A stretch of 64,000 bases of DNA from assembly GCA_964636985.1 (NCBI GenBank), contig CAZWSX010000002.1, positions 248,001-312,000 on the forward strand. The letters run 5' to 3'. Source of the DNA: CAZWSX01 sp964636985 (GTDB lineage Bacteria > Planctomycetota > Planctomycetia > Pirellulales > Pirellulaceae). Under the pieces are notes generated by a model. That model saw only the letters and a list, made by a program, of their open reading frames with translations. It was not told where the DNA came from and ran no database searches. This document shows positions 29,196-38,277 of the stretch, piece by piece (within the stretch, counting starts at the first letter, position 1; each line of letters starts with the position of its first letter). Both the position numbers and the translations under genes were made by a program.

Positions 29196-30916
29196 ATAAC
29201 ATCTTGCTCGACAGCTCGATGCTTTTGCTCGCACAGACGACCTCGACCACATCGTGGTCGGATTACGGCACGCCGCTGGCGCTGTTGATCTTCATTGCCG
29301 CGTCCGTCTGGTTAGGCGGGCTGGCGCAAAAGGCGGTCGAAAAATCGTCGTTCGTGAAGGGCTACTTCCTCGGCAATCGCGGCTTAGGTGCCTGGGCCCT
29401 GGCCCTGACAGCCACCGTCCAAAGCGGCGGCACGTTCATGGGCTTTCCCGGTTACTGCTACAAGCACGGCTGGTGCGGGCTGGTCTTCATCGGCAGCTAC
29501 ATGGTGGTGCCGTTGATGGGCTTCGCGATTCTCGGTAAACGCGTGGCGCAGCTTTCGCGAAAGACCGGTGCCGTGACGTTGCCTGATTTGCTTCGCGAAC
29601 GCTACGACAGCCCGGCCTTGGGCGTGATTTCGTCGCTGTGCTTGATCTTGTTTATGACGATCATGATCTGCGCGCAGTTCAAGGCGGGTGCCATCTTGAT
29701 GCAGCTTTCCTGGCCGGGCGTCGACCAGGTGAAGACCCTCTCGGCTGCCGAAGGAGAATCCAAAGAAGCAGAGAAGCCAGAACTGGCAAAGACTGAAGAA
29801 GCAAAGCCGACGGGCATCCAAGCGTTCATGACGCCGTTCTATTTGGGGATGGTGGTCTTCGCGGTGACCGTGGTCGGCTACACGTTGCTCGGCGGTTTTC
29901 TCGCTGCCGTTTGGACCGACTTGTTCCAAAGCGTCATGATGTTCATCGGCGTGCTGCTGCTGCTCTTCATGACGTTTCGTTACGTGGGCGATGTTCCCGC
30001 AGCCAGCCGCGAGATTCTGACCAATCCCGAACTCAACGTCCGCGGCACGGCCCTGGCCTACGGGCCGGGCGTTGGCAATTGGCTGTCGGCGCTGGGCGCG
30101 CTATCGATGTTCATTGTGTGGCCGTTTACGAACTTTGCTTCGCCGGCTTCGGCCGTGCGGATCATGGCATGCAAAGATACGCCGACGCTGCGGCAGTCGA
30201 TCATCTTGCTATGCATCTACAACATGTGCATCTACATCCCGCTGGCGGTCATCGCGATTTTGGCTCACAAGGTCCTGCCAACGCAAATCGACGAGGTCGA
30301 CCAAGTGGTCCCGCGGATGGCGCTCTTCTTGTCGAAGGATTACCCCGCGGGTTCGTTCCTCGGTGGTTTGATCCTGGCCGCACCGTTTGGTGCGGTGATG
30401 GCGACGGTCAGCGGCTATTTGGTGATGATCGCATCGGGACTGGTCCGCGACGTTTACCAGCGAGTCTTCCGGCCCAATGCCACTCCGCACGAATCGCGTT
30501 TGCTCGCGTACGCGGGAATGATCGCGATTGGCCTCGTGGCGATCGCCGCGAATGTGAAGCCGCCCGCTTACTTGCAATCGGTGGTGATCTTCAGTGGCAG
30601 TTGCGCCGCGGCCGCGTTTTTGGTGCCGATGGTTTTTGCCTGCTATTGGCGCCGCGCGACCAAACAAGGCGCGATGGCGGCATTGATCGCTGGTGTCTTG
30701 GTGGTCGTTTCGCTGTACGCGATCGGCATCTACAACAACTATCTGCTGTCGCTCGAGCCGGGCGGAAAGTTCGACGTCCAACCGTACAAGCCGTTTGAGA
30801 TGGACGCGATCGTGTTCGTGGTTCCGATTTCGTTTGCCGTTGGCATTGCGGTGAGCCTGCTGACGCCGGAGCCAGGCAAGCGAGTCGATCGGTTCTTCGA
30901 ACGCGAGGCGGTTTGA
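29192..30916 (+). CDS. Sodium:solute symporter (PanF-like SSS family)
   Basis: 574 residues with about 13 membrane helices. Family signatures include SFVKGYFLGNRGLGAWALALT, TATVQSGGTFMGFPG and KRVAQLSRKTGAVTLPDLLRERY, and the sodium-site region is PFTNFASPASAVRIMACKD. A charged loop at residues ~185-205 (ESKEAEKPELAKTEEAKP) interrupts two helices and is longer than usual. Pairing with DUF997 resembles the panF-yhdT arrangement, so pantothenate or another carboxylate is possible; the substrate cannot be read from sequence. It acts in the inner membrane, driven by sodium. Confidence 0.9.
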   Translation: MNNILLDSSMLLLAQTTSTTSWSDYGTPLALLIFIAASVWLGGLAQKAVEKSSFVKGYFLGNRGLGAWALALTATVQSGGTFMGFPGYCYKHGWCGLVFIGSYMVVPLMGFAILGKRVAQLSRKTGAVTLPDLLRERYDSPALGVISSLCLILFMTIMICAQFKAGAILMQLSWPGVDQVKTLSAAEGESKEAEKPELAKTEEAKPTGIQAFMTPFYLGMVVFAVTVVGYTLLGGFLAAVWTDLFQSVMMFIGVLLLLFMTFRYVGDVPAASREILTNPELNVRGTALAYGPGVGNWLSALGALSMFIVWPFTNFASPASAVRIMACKDTPTLRQSIILLCIYNMCIYIPLAVIAILAHKVLPTQIDEVDQVVPRMALFLSKDYPAGSFLGGLILAAPFGAVMATVSGYLVMIASGLVRDVYQRVFRPNATPHESRLLAYAGMIAIGLVAIAANVKPPAYLQSVVIFSGSCAAAAFLVPMVFACYWRRATKQGAMAALIAGVLVVVSLYAIGIYNNYLLSLEPGGKFDVQPYKPFEMDAIVFVVPISFAVGIAVSLLTPEPGKRVDRFFEREAV

Positions 30917-30967
30917 GCGACTGGCATCCGCCTTCGATCATGGACAATCGGGGGCGCTAAAACCACA

Positions 30968-31537
30968 ATGGAGCGATCTCGTCTCCTGTGGCCGTTTCGT
31001 CGCTGGTTGTTCTTCATGTCGCAGTCTGATCCGCGATCGCGTTCGATCTTGTGGTTTGCCGTCGCAAACCAGGCGCTATTCTTGGTAGTCGTATCGGTCA
31101 TTATCTGGCGGCTGACTGGTTCCTTGTGGATCGGCCTTGCTGGCTGGGCACTGGTCGCGGTTTGGCTGCGGTGGATTCGTTCGATCCTACTGGCACCTTA
31201 TCGCCAAGGACTGCGCTTGATCGAAGAAGAGAGGTTCAACGAGGCGGCAGCCGCCTTCGAGCAAGGGTATCGATTCTTCGAACGGTTCTCGTTTGTCGAT
31301 ACCTTTCGGGCAATCCTGCTGTTGTCGCCGTCACGGATGGGCTATCGCGAACTCGGGCTCACGAACCTAGGCTATGCCTACCTGCGAGCCGGAGAACGAG
31401 AGAAAGCCAAAGGGGCCTTCGAACGATTGCAAAGAGAATTTCCCCACTCGCGAGCCGCAGGCGTAGGTTTGCGGCAGTTGGCTGCACTCGAGTTAATTCG
31501 GAACGAACCGAATTCAAACGACGAAACGACTTCCTGA
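30968..31537 (+). CDS. Membrane-anchored TPR-like protein
   Basis: 189 residues from the ATG at 30968; a second ATG at 31016 (MSQSDPRSRS) is equally reasonable. One or two N-terminal membrane helices (SILWFAVANQALFLVVVSVIIW and IGLAGWALVAVWLRWI) come before two TPR-like helix pairs (RLIEEERFNEAAAAFEQGYRF and LTNLGYAYLRAGEREKAKGAFERL). It probably presents a protein-binding scaffold at the membrane. The next gene starts 12 bp downstream, suggesting co-transcription. No specific function recognised. Confidence 0.75.
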   Translation: MERSRLLWPFRRWLFFMSQSDPRSRSILWFAVANQALFLVVVSVIIWRLTGSLWIGLAGWALVAVWLRWIRSILLAPYRQGLRLIEEERFNEAAAAFEQGYRFFERFSFVDTFRAILLLSPSRMGYRELGLTNLGYAYLRAGEREKAKGAFERLQREFPHSRAAGVGLRQLAALELIRNEPNSNDETTS

Positions 31538-31549
31538 ATCGAGGCACCC

Positions 31550-31861
31550 GTGGAAGTGTTTTTAGCTGGACTGGCTTTACTACTCGCGATCGCCGCGCTA
31601 GGCGCCGCGGCCGGTATCTGGGTCACATTGTCGGCGCGGATTAACGAGTTGGAACTGCGGATCGGCGGTAGCGCGCACGTACCGACTTCATCGAGCAATG
31701 CCGAGCTGGCGCCTGGAGAGTTGCCACCCTGCTCGCCGCGCGTGCGATTGCTTGCCAAGACGTTGGGCCGCAAGGACGAAGCAATCCAGGTGTACCAGAA
31801 CGAAAACAAGGTGAGCCATGACGCGGCAACTGCGGCGATCGAGAAGCTGATGGCAGAGTGA
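31550..31861 (+). CDS. Small membrane protein of unknown function
   Basis: 103 residues from a GTG at 31550. One N-terminal helix (VFLAGLALLLAIAALGAAAGIWVTL) is followed by a short polar region. The C-terminal helix GRKDEAIQVYQNENKVSHDAATAAIEKLM looks like a small UBA/ribosomal-L7-type fold. It lies directly after the TPR gene and ends 2 bp from the convergent membrane protein gene. Confidence 0.6.
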   Translation: MEVFLAGLALLLAIAALGAAAGIWVTLSARINELELRIGGSAHVPTSSSNAELAPGELPPCSPRVRLLAKTLGRKDEAIQVYQNENKVSHDAATAAIEKLMAE

Positions 31862-31863
31862 AG

Positions 31864-32838
31864 CTACGTCGGCTTTGGTGGAGTGTTTTCGAAGTCGACT
31901 CGCGGCGAACCCTTTCTTAACTGAACGCCCAGCGCCCGCGCAACACCAAATGCACACCATGCCATGGCAACGTGGCCGGCAAGGTAGCTCCATTGCTCGA
32001 TGGCCGTGCCTGTGATCACGCCAGTGCCGGGATTCTTTCCCAACCAGCGAACGACCGCGATTGACGCCTGATGCGCGAAGACGTCGAGCGGCAACGCCAA
32101 AAGCAAAACGAGCATCGTGAGCCAGCGATTGCCCGACCAGCCCCAAGCGATGCACCAGGCCACGAGCGCTGAGATAGCCATGCTGGGCGCGTACTGGTAT
32201 GCGTACATGCGAAGCAGTACCTCGGTCGTCAAATCCGAAAAGTAGGTCGGCGGGGCGACCTCTTCCCACGTTAGCAACTTTGCCCACGACACAATCAACG
32301 CGGTCAGGCCAGTCCAGATGATGATTGTTCCTATCGTGAAACTCGATCTCCAGGACTTTTCGTGCTCCGCCAGCCAACGCCGCGCAATGACGAAGACGGG
32401 CAACAAAATCCACGTTTGGATCAAGACCTCCAGGATGTCGATCATAGGGCGGGCATAGTGCTCGTAGATTGCGCCAGGCCACTGGAACGGTTTGGCGTTT
32501 TCGCGAAAGTGAATAACACCGTCTTCAATGTTCGCTTGATAGAACCATTCTGCCACGGCCGTAAAAAGGAGGCGGCCGTAAATGAACGCCGCGATGTATA
32601 GGACGGCTCGGAGCCAGCCTCGCCAGTTGTTCCAAACCCCTTTTCGCCCGGCGAGCCAAAGGGCCAGCAAGAGATGAGGAAAGTCGGCTCCCCAAGCGAA
32701 GTAGCCCATCGCGGCGAGCAGGGCCTTCGACTCCGACGCGCGGTCGTGGACGGTGTAGTGAAAGTAAATGGTCGAAGCAGCGCCGGTGAACAACAAAGCC
32801 GACACGAATAAGACACGGCGGGCAAAGATCATCCACAT
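31864..32838 (-). CDS. Polytopic membrane protein of unknown function
   Basis: 324 residues from the ATG at 32838, with about seven hydrophobic segments (FVSALLFTGAASTIYF, AAMGYFAWGADFPHLLLALWLAG, TWILLPVFVIARRW, SFTIGTIIIWTGLTALIVSWA, WLTMLVLLLALPLDVFA, LAGHVAMAWCAFGVARALG). The GADFPHLLLALWL and HYTVHD strings carry polar or His residues in or near the membrane. No known family recognised. It follows the DUF1501 gene by 24 bp on the same strand. Confidence 0.65.
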   Translation of the reverse strand: MWMIFARRVLFVSALLFTGAASTIYFHYTVHDRASESKALLAAMGYFAWGADFPHLLLALWLAGRKGVWNNWRGWLRAVLYIAAFIYGRLLFTAVAEWFYQANIEDGVIHFRENAKPFQWPGAIYEHYARPMIDILEVLIQTWILLPVFVIARRWLAEHEKSWRSSFTIGTIIIWTGLTALIVSWAKLLTWEEVAPPTYFSDLTTEVLLRMYAYQYAPSMAISALVAWCIAWGWSGNRWLTMLVLLLALPLDVFAHQASIAVVRWLGKNPGTGVITGTAIEQWSYLAGHVAMAWCAFGVARALGVQLRKGSPRVDFENTPPKPT

Positions 32839-32862
32839 GCGATCGCCCTTTTCAAGCCGCTG

Positions 32863-34308
32863 CTACGCCAGGATGCCCTTCACCACTTCCCCATGAATAT
32901 CGGTCAACCGGAAATCGCGGCCTTGGTTGCGATACGTCAACCTGGTGTGATCGATCCCCATCAAGTGCATGATCGTCGCGTTGAGGTCGTGGACGTGAAC
33001 GGGATCTTTGACGATGTTGTAGCAGTAGTCGTCGGTCTCGCCGAGCGTCGTTCCGCCTTTGATTCCTGCGCCCGCGAGCAGCATCGTGAAGCATCGCGGG
33101 TGGTGGTCGCGGCCGTAGTCGGTCGCCGTGAGGCCGCCCTGGCTGTAGATCGTTCGTCCGAACTCGCCGCCCCACACGATGAGCGTGTCTTTGAGCAAGT
33201 CGCGCTGCTTGAGATCGTTGAGTAAGGCCGCGGTGGCCTGATCGGTGTCGTTGCACTGGCCGCGAATCGCGGCCGGCAAGCCGCCGTGGTGATCCCAACC
33301 CATGTGGAAAAGTTGGACGAAGCGTACGTCCCGTTCGGCCAAACGCCGGGCCAGCAAGCAATTCGCGGCGTAGCTGCCGGGGCGTTTTACGTCGGGGCCA
33401 TACGCTTCCAGAACGTGAGCTGGTTCCTTCGAGACGTCGAGCAAGTCGGGCACGCTGGTCTGCATCCGGAAGGCCATCTCGTACTGGGCAATACGAGTTT
33501 GGATTTCGGCGTCGCCGACCTGTTCGTAGTGCTTTTTGTTGAGCGCGGCCAGCCGATCGAGTGTTCCGCGCCGCGCGGCTGGGTCGACACCGGGTGGATT
33601 CGACAGATACAACACCGCATCGCCACGATTGCGGAACTTGACCCCTTGGTGCTTCGACGGCAAAAAGCCGGCACCCCACAAGCGGTCGTACAGCGGCTGA
33701 TCGTCCGGTCGCCCGCTACCGAACGATGTGAGAACCACGTAGGCAGGCAAATCCTGATTTTCGCTGCCGAGTCCGTAGCTGACCCACGAGCCGATGCTCG
33801 GCCGGCCGGCGAGTTGATGGCCCGTTTGAAAAAACGTGATAGCTGGGTCGTGGTTGATCGCCTCCGTGTTCATGGTGCGGATCATGCACAACTCGTCCGC
33901 CCATTTGGACATATGCGGCAGAAGTTCGCTCATCTGCATGCCGCTTTGGCCGTGCTGGGCGAACTTGAAAATCGACGGCGCCACCGGGAACTTGGTTTGC
34001 CCCGAGGTCATCGTGGTGAGCCGCTGCCCCATGCGGATCGAGTCGGGTAAGTCCTCGCCATGCCGCGCGGCCAGCGCTGGCTTGGGGTCGAACAAGTCCA
34101 TTTGCGACGGCGCGCCCGACTGAAACAGGTAGATGATCCGCTTGGCCTTCGGCGCAAAGTTCGGAAAGCCAGGCAATCCGAGGCTTGGCTTGGCATCATC
34201 GGCGCGCGCGGTGCCACTAAGCAGCGTCGAGAGCGCCATCGCACCGACGCCCAGCCCTGAACGCTGGAGGAAGTGGCGGCGATCGGTTGTGTTTTGCAGG
34301 AAGTCCAT
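32863..34308 (-). CDS. DUF1501 protein with Tat-type leader
   Basis: 481 residues. The N-terminal DRRHFLQRSGLGVGAMALS is a twin-arginine-like leader. The DUF1501 body is typical of Planctomycetes: AKRIIYLFQSGAPSQMDLFDPKP, RTMNTEAINHDPAITF, GRPSIGSWVSYGLGSENQDLP, WGGEFGRT, DHHPRCFTMLLAGAGIKGG, IVKDPVHVHDLNATIMHLMGID. The fold is alkaline-phosphatase/sulfatase-like. The 9-bp spacing to the DUF1549/1553 gene upstream indicates one operon. These pairs are abundant in planctomycetes and suspected to act in periplasmic polysaccharide breakdown, but their biochemistry is not established. Confidence 0.92.
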   Translation of the reverse strand: MDFLQNTTDRRHFLQRSGLGVGAMALSTLLSGTARADDAKPSLGLPGFPNFAPKAKRIIYLFQSGAPSQMDLFDPKPALAARHGEDLPDSIRMGQRLTTMTSGQTKFPVAPSIFKFAQHGQSGMQMSELLPHMSKWADELCMIRTMNTEAINHDPAITFFQTGHQLAGRPSIGSWVSYGLGSENQDLPAYVVLTSFGSGRPDDQPLYDRLWGAGFLPSKHQGVKFRNRGDAVLYLSNPPGVDPAARRGTLDRLAALNKKHYEQVGDAEIQTRIAQYEMAFRMQTSVPDLLDVSKEPAHVLEAYGPDVKRPGSYAANCLLARRLAERDVRFVQLFHMGWDHHGGLPAAIRGQCNDTDQATAALLNDLKQRDLLKDTLIVWGGEFGRTIYSQGGLTATDYGRDHHPRCFTMLLAGAGIKGGTTLGETDDYCYNIVKDPVHVHDLNATIMHLMGIDHTRLTYRNQGRDFRLTDIHGEVVKGILA

Positions 34309-34317
34309 GGATGGTCT

Positions 34318-36726
34318 CTATCGGACGAGTTCGAACTCAGGCAACATCATCACCGCCCACAAGGCATCTTGAATTCCTTGCTCGGTCAGTTTGCCGCCCA
34401 GCGTTTCGCGGAGCGTGCTAAGTTCACTGGCGGATGGTTCGCGGCTTAACGCGGCGCGGAACAGCCACACGATGAATTCATCAGGCGATTTCCAATCTTT
34501 TTGCAGCAAGCTCTTCGAGCCGCGTTCGAGTAACTCGGCCAAAACTTGCCCGTTAGAAAGGTCCATCGCTTCAAGCGTCGTAAGTTCGTTGGGGCGCTGC
34601 GTAACAATCTGCTCGCGATGCGGCCGGCCGAGAGATCGCATCAGGAAATCGTTTTTCACTAGCGATGCCCTTACCATCGACTCTTTGCCGGCGGAAAGAG
34701 CCAGCTTGCTGTTGAGTTGTCCGGCGACGCGCTCTTCCCATGGTCCGTTCAACTCGGTGACTTCCCGCCAGTCCTTGACCTCGTCGCCGAGTTTGCCTTG
34801 GTCGGACGGTGTGTGAGCGGTCCACTGCCACGACTTGTCGGTGGCGATCGAGGTCACCTTGCCGTCGTCGGTTTCGATCAAGGCCTCGAAGTAAATCGCC
34901 GCCGGATTGGGACCGGATGATCCATTTTTCCCGACGACGAGGATCTCGTTTTCGCCTGCTTTGAGAAGCCCTGTTAGCGGAACGGCCTCGACGGTCTCCC
35001 AGTTGGTGTCGCTTGCGACTTGCTTTTGATTGACGAAGAGCTTGTATTCGTTGTCGCAGGTGACCACGCTGCCGGCTCGCGTTGGTGCTGCCGCGAGGTT
35101 GAACGTTTTGCGAACGGTGATGGATTGTCCGCCTGCTGGTTGGCCACCTGCGGGGATATCGTTCGACCAGATCCACTTGCCGATTCGTTTTTGATTTGGG
35201 TCCGACTTGCCGCGAGTGACAGGTGCATCGAAGTTCGCCGGCGCGGTCCCCGTCAACTGCCAAACGGCGTCGACAAATTGCTCGGCGGTCAATCGCTTGG
35301 CGCGCGGTGCCGTGAAGACAAACGGCGCGGCCTCCTTGGCGACAACTTCGGCGCGGCCTTGGTAGGTGGCGCTCGTCGTAATAAGTTCGATCGTACGTTT
35401 GAGGTCGTACTTGTTCGCGACCAAGTCGTTTGCCAGGTAGTCGAGCAAATCGGCGTTCCAAGGTTCCGTTTGCATGGCATCGACGGGATGGACGATGCCG
35501 CGGCCGACCAGCCGATGCCAGATGCGGTTCACAATAGTGCGGGGAAATCGTCCGTTGTCGCGGTGGGTCATCAGCGCCGCGAGTTGCTTGAGCCGCTCGG
35601 GCTGCGCGGCCTTAGGGTCGATCTGGCCGATTTCGGGAAAGAGCCACGAGGCCTGCGCCGTTTGGCCGATCGGCTTGTCGCAGCGGTGAATAGCGAGCGG
35701 CTGGTTCGAATAGATCGCCGCCAGCCCATACGATTCGGCCAGCGTCCAGCGATCGATAAAACTGTCGTGGCACGAGGCACACTTGAGGTTGATCCCCAGC
35801 AACGATTGGCCAATGCTTTGGGCGAACTGAATCTCGACGGTTTGCCCGGCACTTACTTCGCCGCGCCAGCGAATCCCGTCGATGAAGCCCGCGCTCTCAG
35901 GCGTCGGCGGCGCGATCAGCTCGCGGGCCATCTCGTCGTACGGTTTATTTGTGACCAGCGCTTGGTAGAGCCACCCCGTGATCTGCTTGCGGCCGCCGGT
36001 GATGAAACCCGTTCCCGTGTAGTCGTTGCGAAGCAGGTCGTTCCAGAATGTGAGCCAGTGTTCAGCGTAAGGCAGGTCTCGATCGAGGAGCTCGCGAACC
36101 TTCGCCGCACGTTTGTTGGGTGAGGCATCGGCGACGAACGTCGTTAGTTCGTCGGCGGTTGGAAGCAGGCCTACGATGTCGAGCGAAACGCGCCGCAGAA
36201 ACGCTGCGTCGTCGATCACGGGCGCGCGTTGGATCTCCTTACTGGCGAGATACGCATCCATGATGCGATCGATCGGGTTCGTGCGGCCTTGTACCACCGG
36301 AGGCAGGTCAACGGCGCGCGGCTTGAGAGGTGGTTCGTATAAACGCGGTCCAAAGGTAAAACCATCTTCCCACTTAAGCCCGCTGTCGATCCACTTTTTG
36401 ACGAGCTCGATTTGCTCAGCCGATAACGGCTCTCCCTCGGGCGGCATGCGGAGCGACTTGTCGGGTGTCTTGAGCCGGGCGACCAGGTCGCTATCGGAAC
36501 TCTTGCCGACGACGACCACCGCGCCCAACTCGCCGCCGGCCAAGAGCGACTCACGCGAGTTCAGCGAAAGGCTTCCCTTTTTCTGGCTGCCGGTATGGCA
36601 TTTTCCGCACTGCTTTTTCAGGAGCGGAGCAATGTCGTGCGAGAAGTCGACTTCGGCAGCGGCGGCCGGCGCGACCATGGCGAGGCATAGCAAAAGGACG
36701 AGACGATTTAGGGACAGCCAATTCAT
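34318..36726 (-). CDS. Planctomycete cytochrome c protein with DUF1549/DUF1553 domains
   Basis: 802 residues from the ATG at 36726; an in-frame start at 36759 would bury the signal peptide. Leader NRLVLLLCLAMVAPAAAA is followed by a PSD1-type cytochrome c domain with CGKCHTG. A DUF1549 domain follows (PPVVQGRTNPIDRIMDAYL, LPYAEHWLTFWNDLLRNDY) with a second heme-type motif in LKCASCHDSFIDRW. DUF1553 comes next (FPRTIVNRIWHRLVGRGIVHPVDAM, LTAEQFVDAVWQLTG). An inserted beta-sandwich (VRKTFNLA...CDNEYKLFVNQKQVASD) resembles a carbohydrate-binding module and splits DUF1553. Operon with the DUF1501 gene. Confidence 0.93.
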   Translation of the reverse strand: MNWLSLNRLVLLLCLAMVAPAAAAEVDFSHDIAPLLKKQCGKCHTGSQKKGSLSLNSRESLLAGGELGAVVVVGKSSDSDLVARLKTPDKSLRMPPEGEPLSAEQIELVKKWIDSGLKWEDGFTFGPRLYEPPLKPRAVDLPPVVQGRTNPIDRIMDAYLASKEIQRAPVIDDAAFLRRVSLDIVGLLPTADELTTFVADASPNKRAAKVRELLDRDLPYAEHWLTFWNDLLRNDYTGTGFITGGRKQITGWLYQALVTNKPYDEMARELIAPPTPESAGFIDGIRWRGEVSAGQTVEIQFAQSIGQSLLGINLKCASCHDSFIDRWTLAESYGLAAIYSNQPLAIHRCDKPIGQTAQASWLFPEIGQIDPKAAQPERLKQLAALMTHRDNGRFPRTIVNRIWHRLVGRGIVHPVDAMQTEPWNADLLDYLANDLVANKYDLKRTIELITTSATYQGRAEVVAKEAAPFVFTAPRAKRLTAEQFVDAVWQLTGTAPANFDAPVTRGKSDPNQKRIGKWIWSNDIPAGGQPAGGQSITVRKTFNLAAAPTRAGSVVTCDNEYKLFVNQKQVASDTNWETVEAVPLTGLLKAGENEILVVGKNGSSGPNPAAIYFEALIETDDGKVTSIATDKSWQWTAHTPSDQGKLGDEVKDWREVTELNGPWEERVAGQLNSKLALSAGKESMVRASLVKNDFLMRSLGRPHREQIVTQRPNELTTLEAMDLSNGQVLAELLERGSKSLLQKDWKSPDEFIVWLFRAALSREPSASELSTLRETLGGKLTEQGIQDALWAVMMLPEFELVR

Positions 36727-36955
36727 GGACAGCCGTGGTGGGAAGAGTGAGGCGGGCAAGGCGATCGATCGTTCCGTCTATTGTAACCAGGGGCCGCCCG
36801 TGGTGCGCCGCGCCGCGGATAACGGGGAGAAGCGGAAGGAATTCATTAGTTGATTGATGATTGATGATTTGCGAAGTGAAGCAGTTCACTCGCTAACTCC
36901 CAATCAGCCCCTCTCCCCTTCCCCTCCATGGTCTCTGTGCCTCTGTGTTTCAAAC

Positions 36956-38260
36956 CTATCCAGCTTCGTGAAACCACCCAGAGCGTTCGCGCAGCACGAC
37001 GCTCCCCAGCCACCGGGCCTCGCCGAATGATAGTCCTTTCCATTCGACCAGTGGCGTTTCGTCCCGCTTAACAAAGACGAGTTTCCACGTTTGCGTTTTG
37101 GGCGGCTCGGGTGCGTTGACCTCGATCGGCTTACCATCCGGAAAGAACGTCATGGGAGGTTTGGGGTCGCTTCCCTCAGGCTTGAACGGAGGAAGGTCCG
37201 CGGCGTCGCTTGAGGCCGAATTTGATTTTGCGGCCGGTTGGGGGTCTTCCTTCTCAGGCAGGCAATCGAGACGGAGGCAATCGATGTTCTCGTAGGCCTT
37301 GCTTCCGACAGGGATGCCCAAGAGAGACTTGCTCAGAACGAGTCGCCCGCGATAGAGCCGCCACGATTCTCGCACGAGCCATTCCCAAATGGTGCTCGCC
37401 AAGGCGAACAGAAGGAACGCACCAATCAGCTGGAAAGGAATTAAAAAGAAAAACAGGAACCACCACTCGCCTCCTTTGGGACGATTGTCCATGGGGAACC
37501 ATCCCCACAGGATGCCGGTGAAGATGCCTGTGATCGAATTCCAAAACGATGCGATGCCGAGGGTCACGAGAATGCTACTGAACGTCGCTCGGCTCGATCG
37601 ATCGAGCCGCACGCAATCGTCTTCGTTCGTCTGTCGCCAAACGCTACCGGCTGGCGGACCAAGGGACGCGTTTGAACTCGCCGAAGAGACCGTCGGGCGG
37701 AGAATGGCCAGAACGCTGTTGAGTTCCTTCGTTGCTTCCTGAGCGTTGTCGGCCGACACGGTGCCGAAGAACGGAAAGGGCATTCCGATTCCCTCGGCGT
37801 GAATTGCACCAAATCCAGCTGCTAGTTGTCCTACGTCCGTCTTGGCATTGACGGGATTGCCATCGGTATCGAGCGTTTGCGCAGTGATCGTGAACGATTC
37901 CAATTCGTCGAGCGGAATTCGATGGCTTCCCAGCCGAAACACCACCGAGCGCCAGTAGCTAAAGCCATCGCGGTCGAGCCGAACGAACTCGCGGTGAGTT
38001 AGCGCGGAAAGGAAAACCACGAGGCCGATAACTTCGCCCACGTAGAAAGGGATCGGGAACATCCAGGGCATGTCCTTTTGGCCCGAAATCAGGGCCCACG
38101 TCATGGCACAGCAACCCACGGTCCAACCCGTGAGCCATACGCCCATGAAGAGAGCGGTGCAACCACTGCGGTGGTCGCGGACGATCGTGACCTCGTCCCC
38201 TTGCCTCGCGATCTTGAGGCGGCCGAGCAACTGACCGGCCAGGCTGTTGAGTTTCGCCAA
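36956..38260 (-). CDS. Membrane protein of unknown function
   Basis: 434 residues from the ATG at 38260. It has four hydrophobic helices in two pairs (MGVWLTGWTVGCCAMTWALI, FYVGEVIGLVVFLSALT, LVTLGIASFWNSITGIFTGILWGW, WWFLFFFLIPFQLIGAFLLFALA). Each pair is followed by a similar beta-rich stretch (RLDRDGFSYWRSVVFRLGSHRIPLDEL and RLVLSKSLLGIPVGSKAYENIDCLRL), so the protein looks like an internal duplication with a PH-like cytoplasmic domain each time. It starts 17 bp after the rluA stop on the same strand. No named family recognised. Confidence 0.7.
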   Translation of the reverse strand: MAKLNSLAGQLLGRLKIARQGDEVTIVRDHRSGCTALFMGVWLTGWTVGCCAMTWALISGQKDMPWMFPIPFYVGEVIGLVVFLSALTHREFVRLDRDGFSYWRSVVFRLGSHRIPLDELESFTITAQTLDTDGNPVNAKTDVGQLAAGFGAIHAEGIGMPFPFFGTVSADNAQEATKELNSVLAILRPTVSSASSNASLGPPAGSVWRQTNEDDCVRLDRSSRATFSSILVTLGIASFWNSITGIFTGILWGWFPMDNRPKGGEWWFLFFFLIPFQLIGAFLLFALASTIWEWLVRESWRLYRGRLVLSKSLLGIPVGSKAYENIDCLRLDCLPEKEDPQPAAKSNSASSDAADLPPFKPEGSDPKPPMTFFPDGKPIEVNAPEPPKTQTWKLVFVKRDETPLVEWKGLSFGEARWLGSVVLRERSGWFHEAG

Positions 38261-38277
38261 GTAAACCTCGCGATCGG

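Noticed and set aside
36841..36955. TTGATTGATGATTGATGATTTG tandem and CTCTGTG-type strings as a possible CRISPR or gene
   Set aside because: Only a short microsatellite and one degenerate repeat fragment; no spacer structure, no cas genes.
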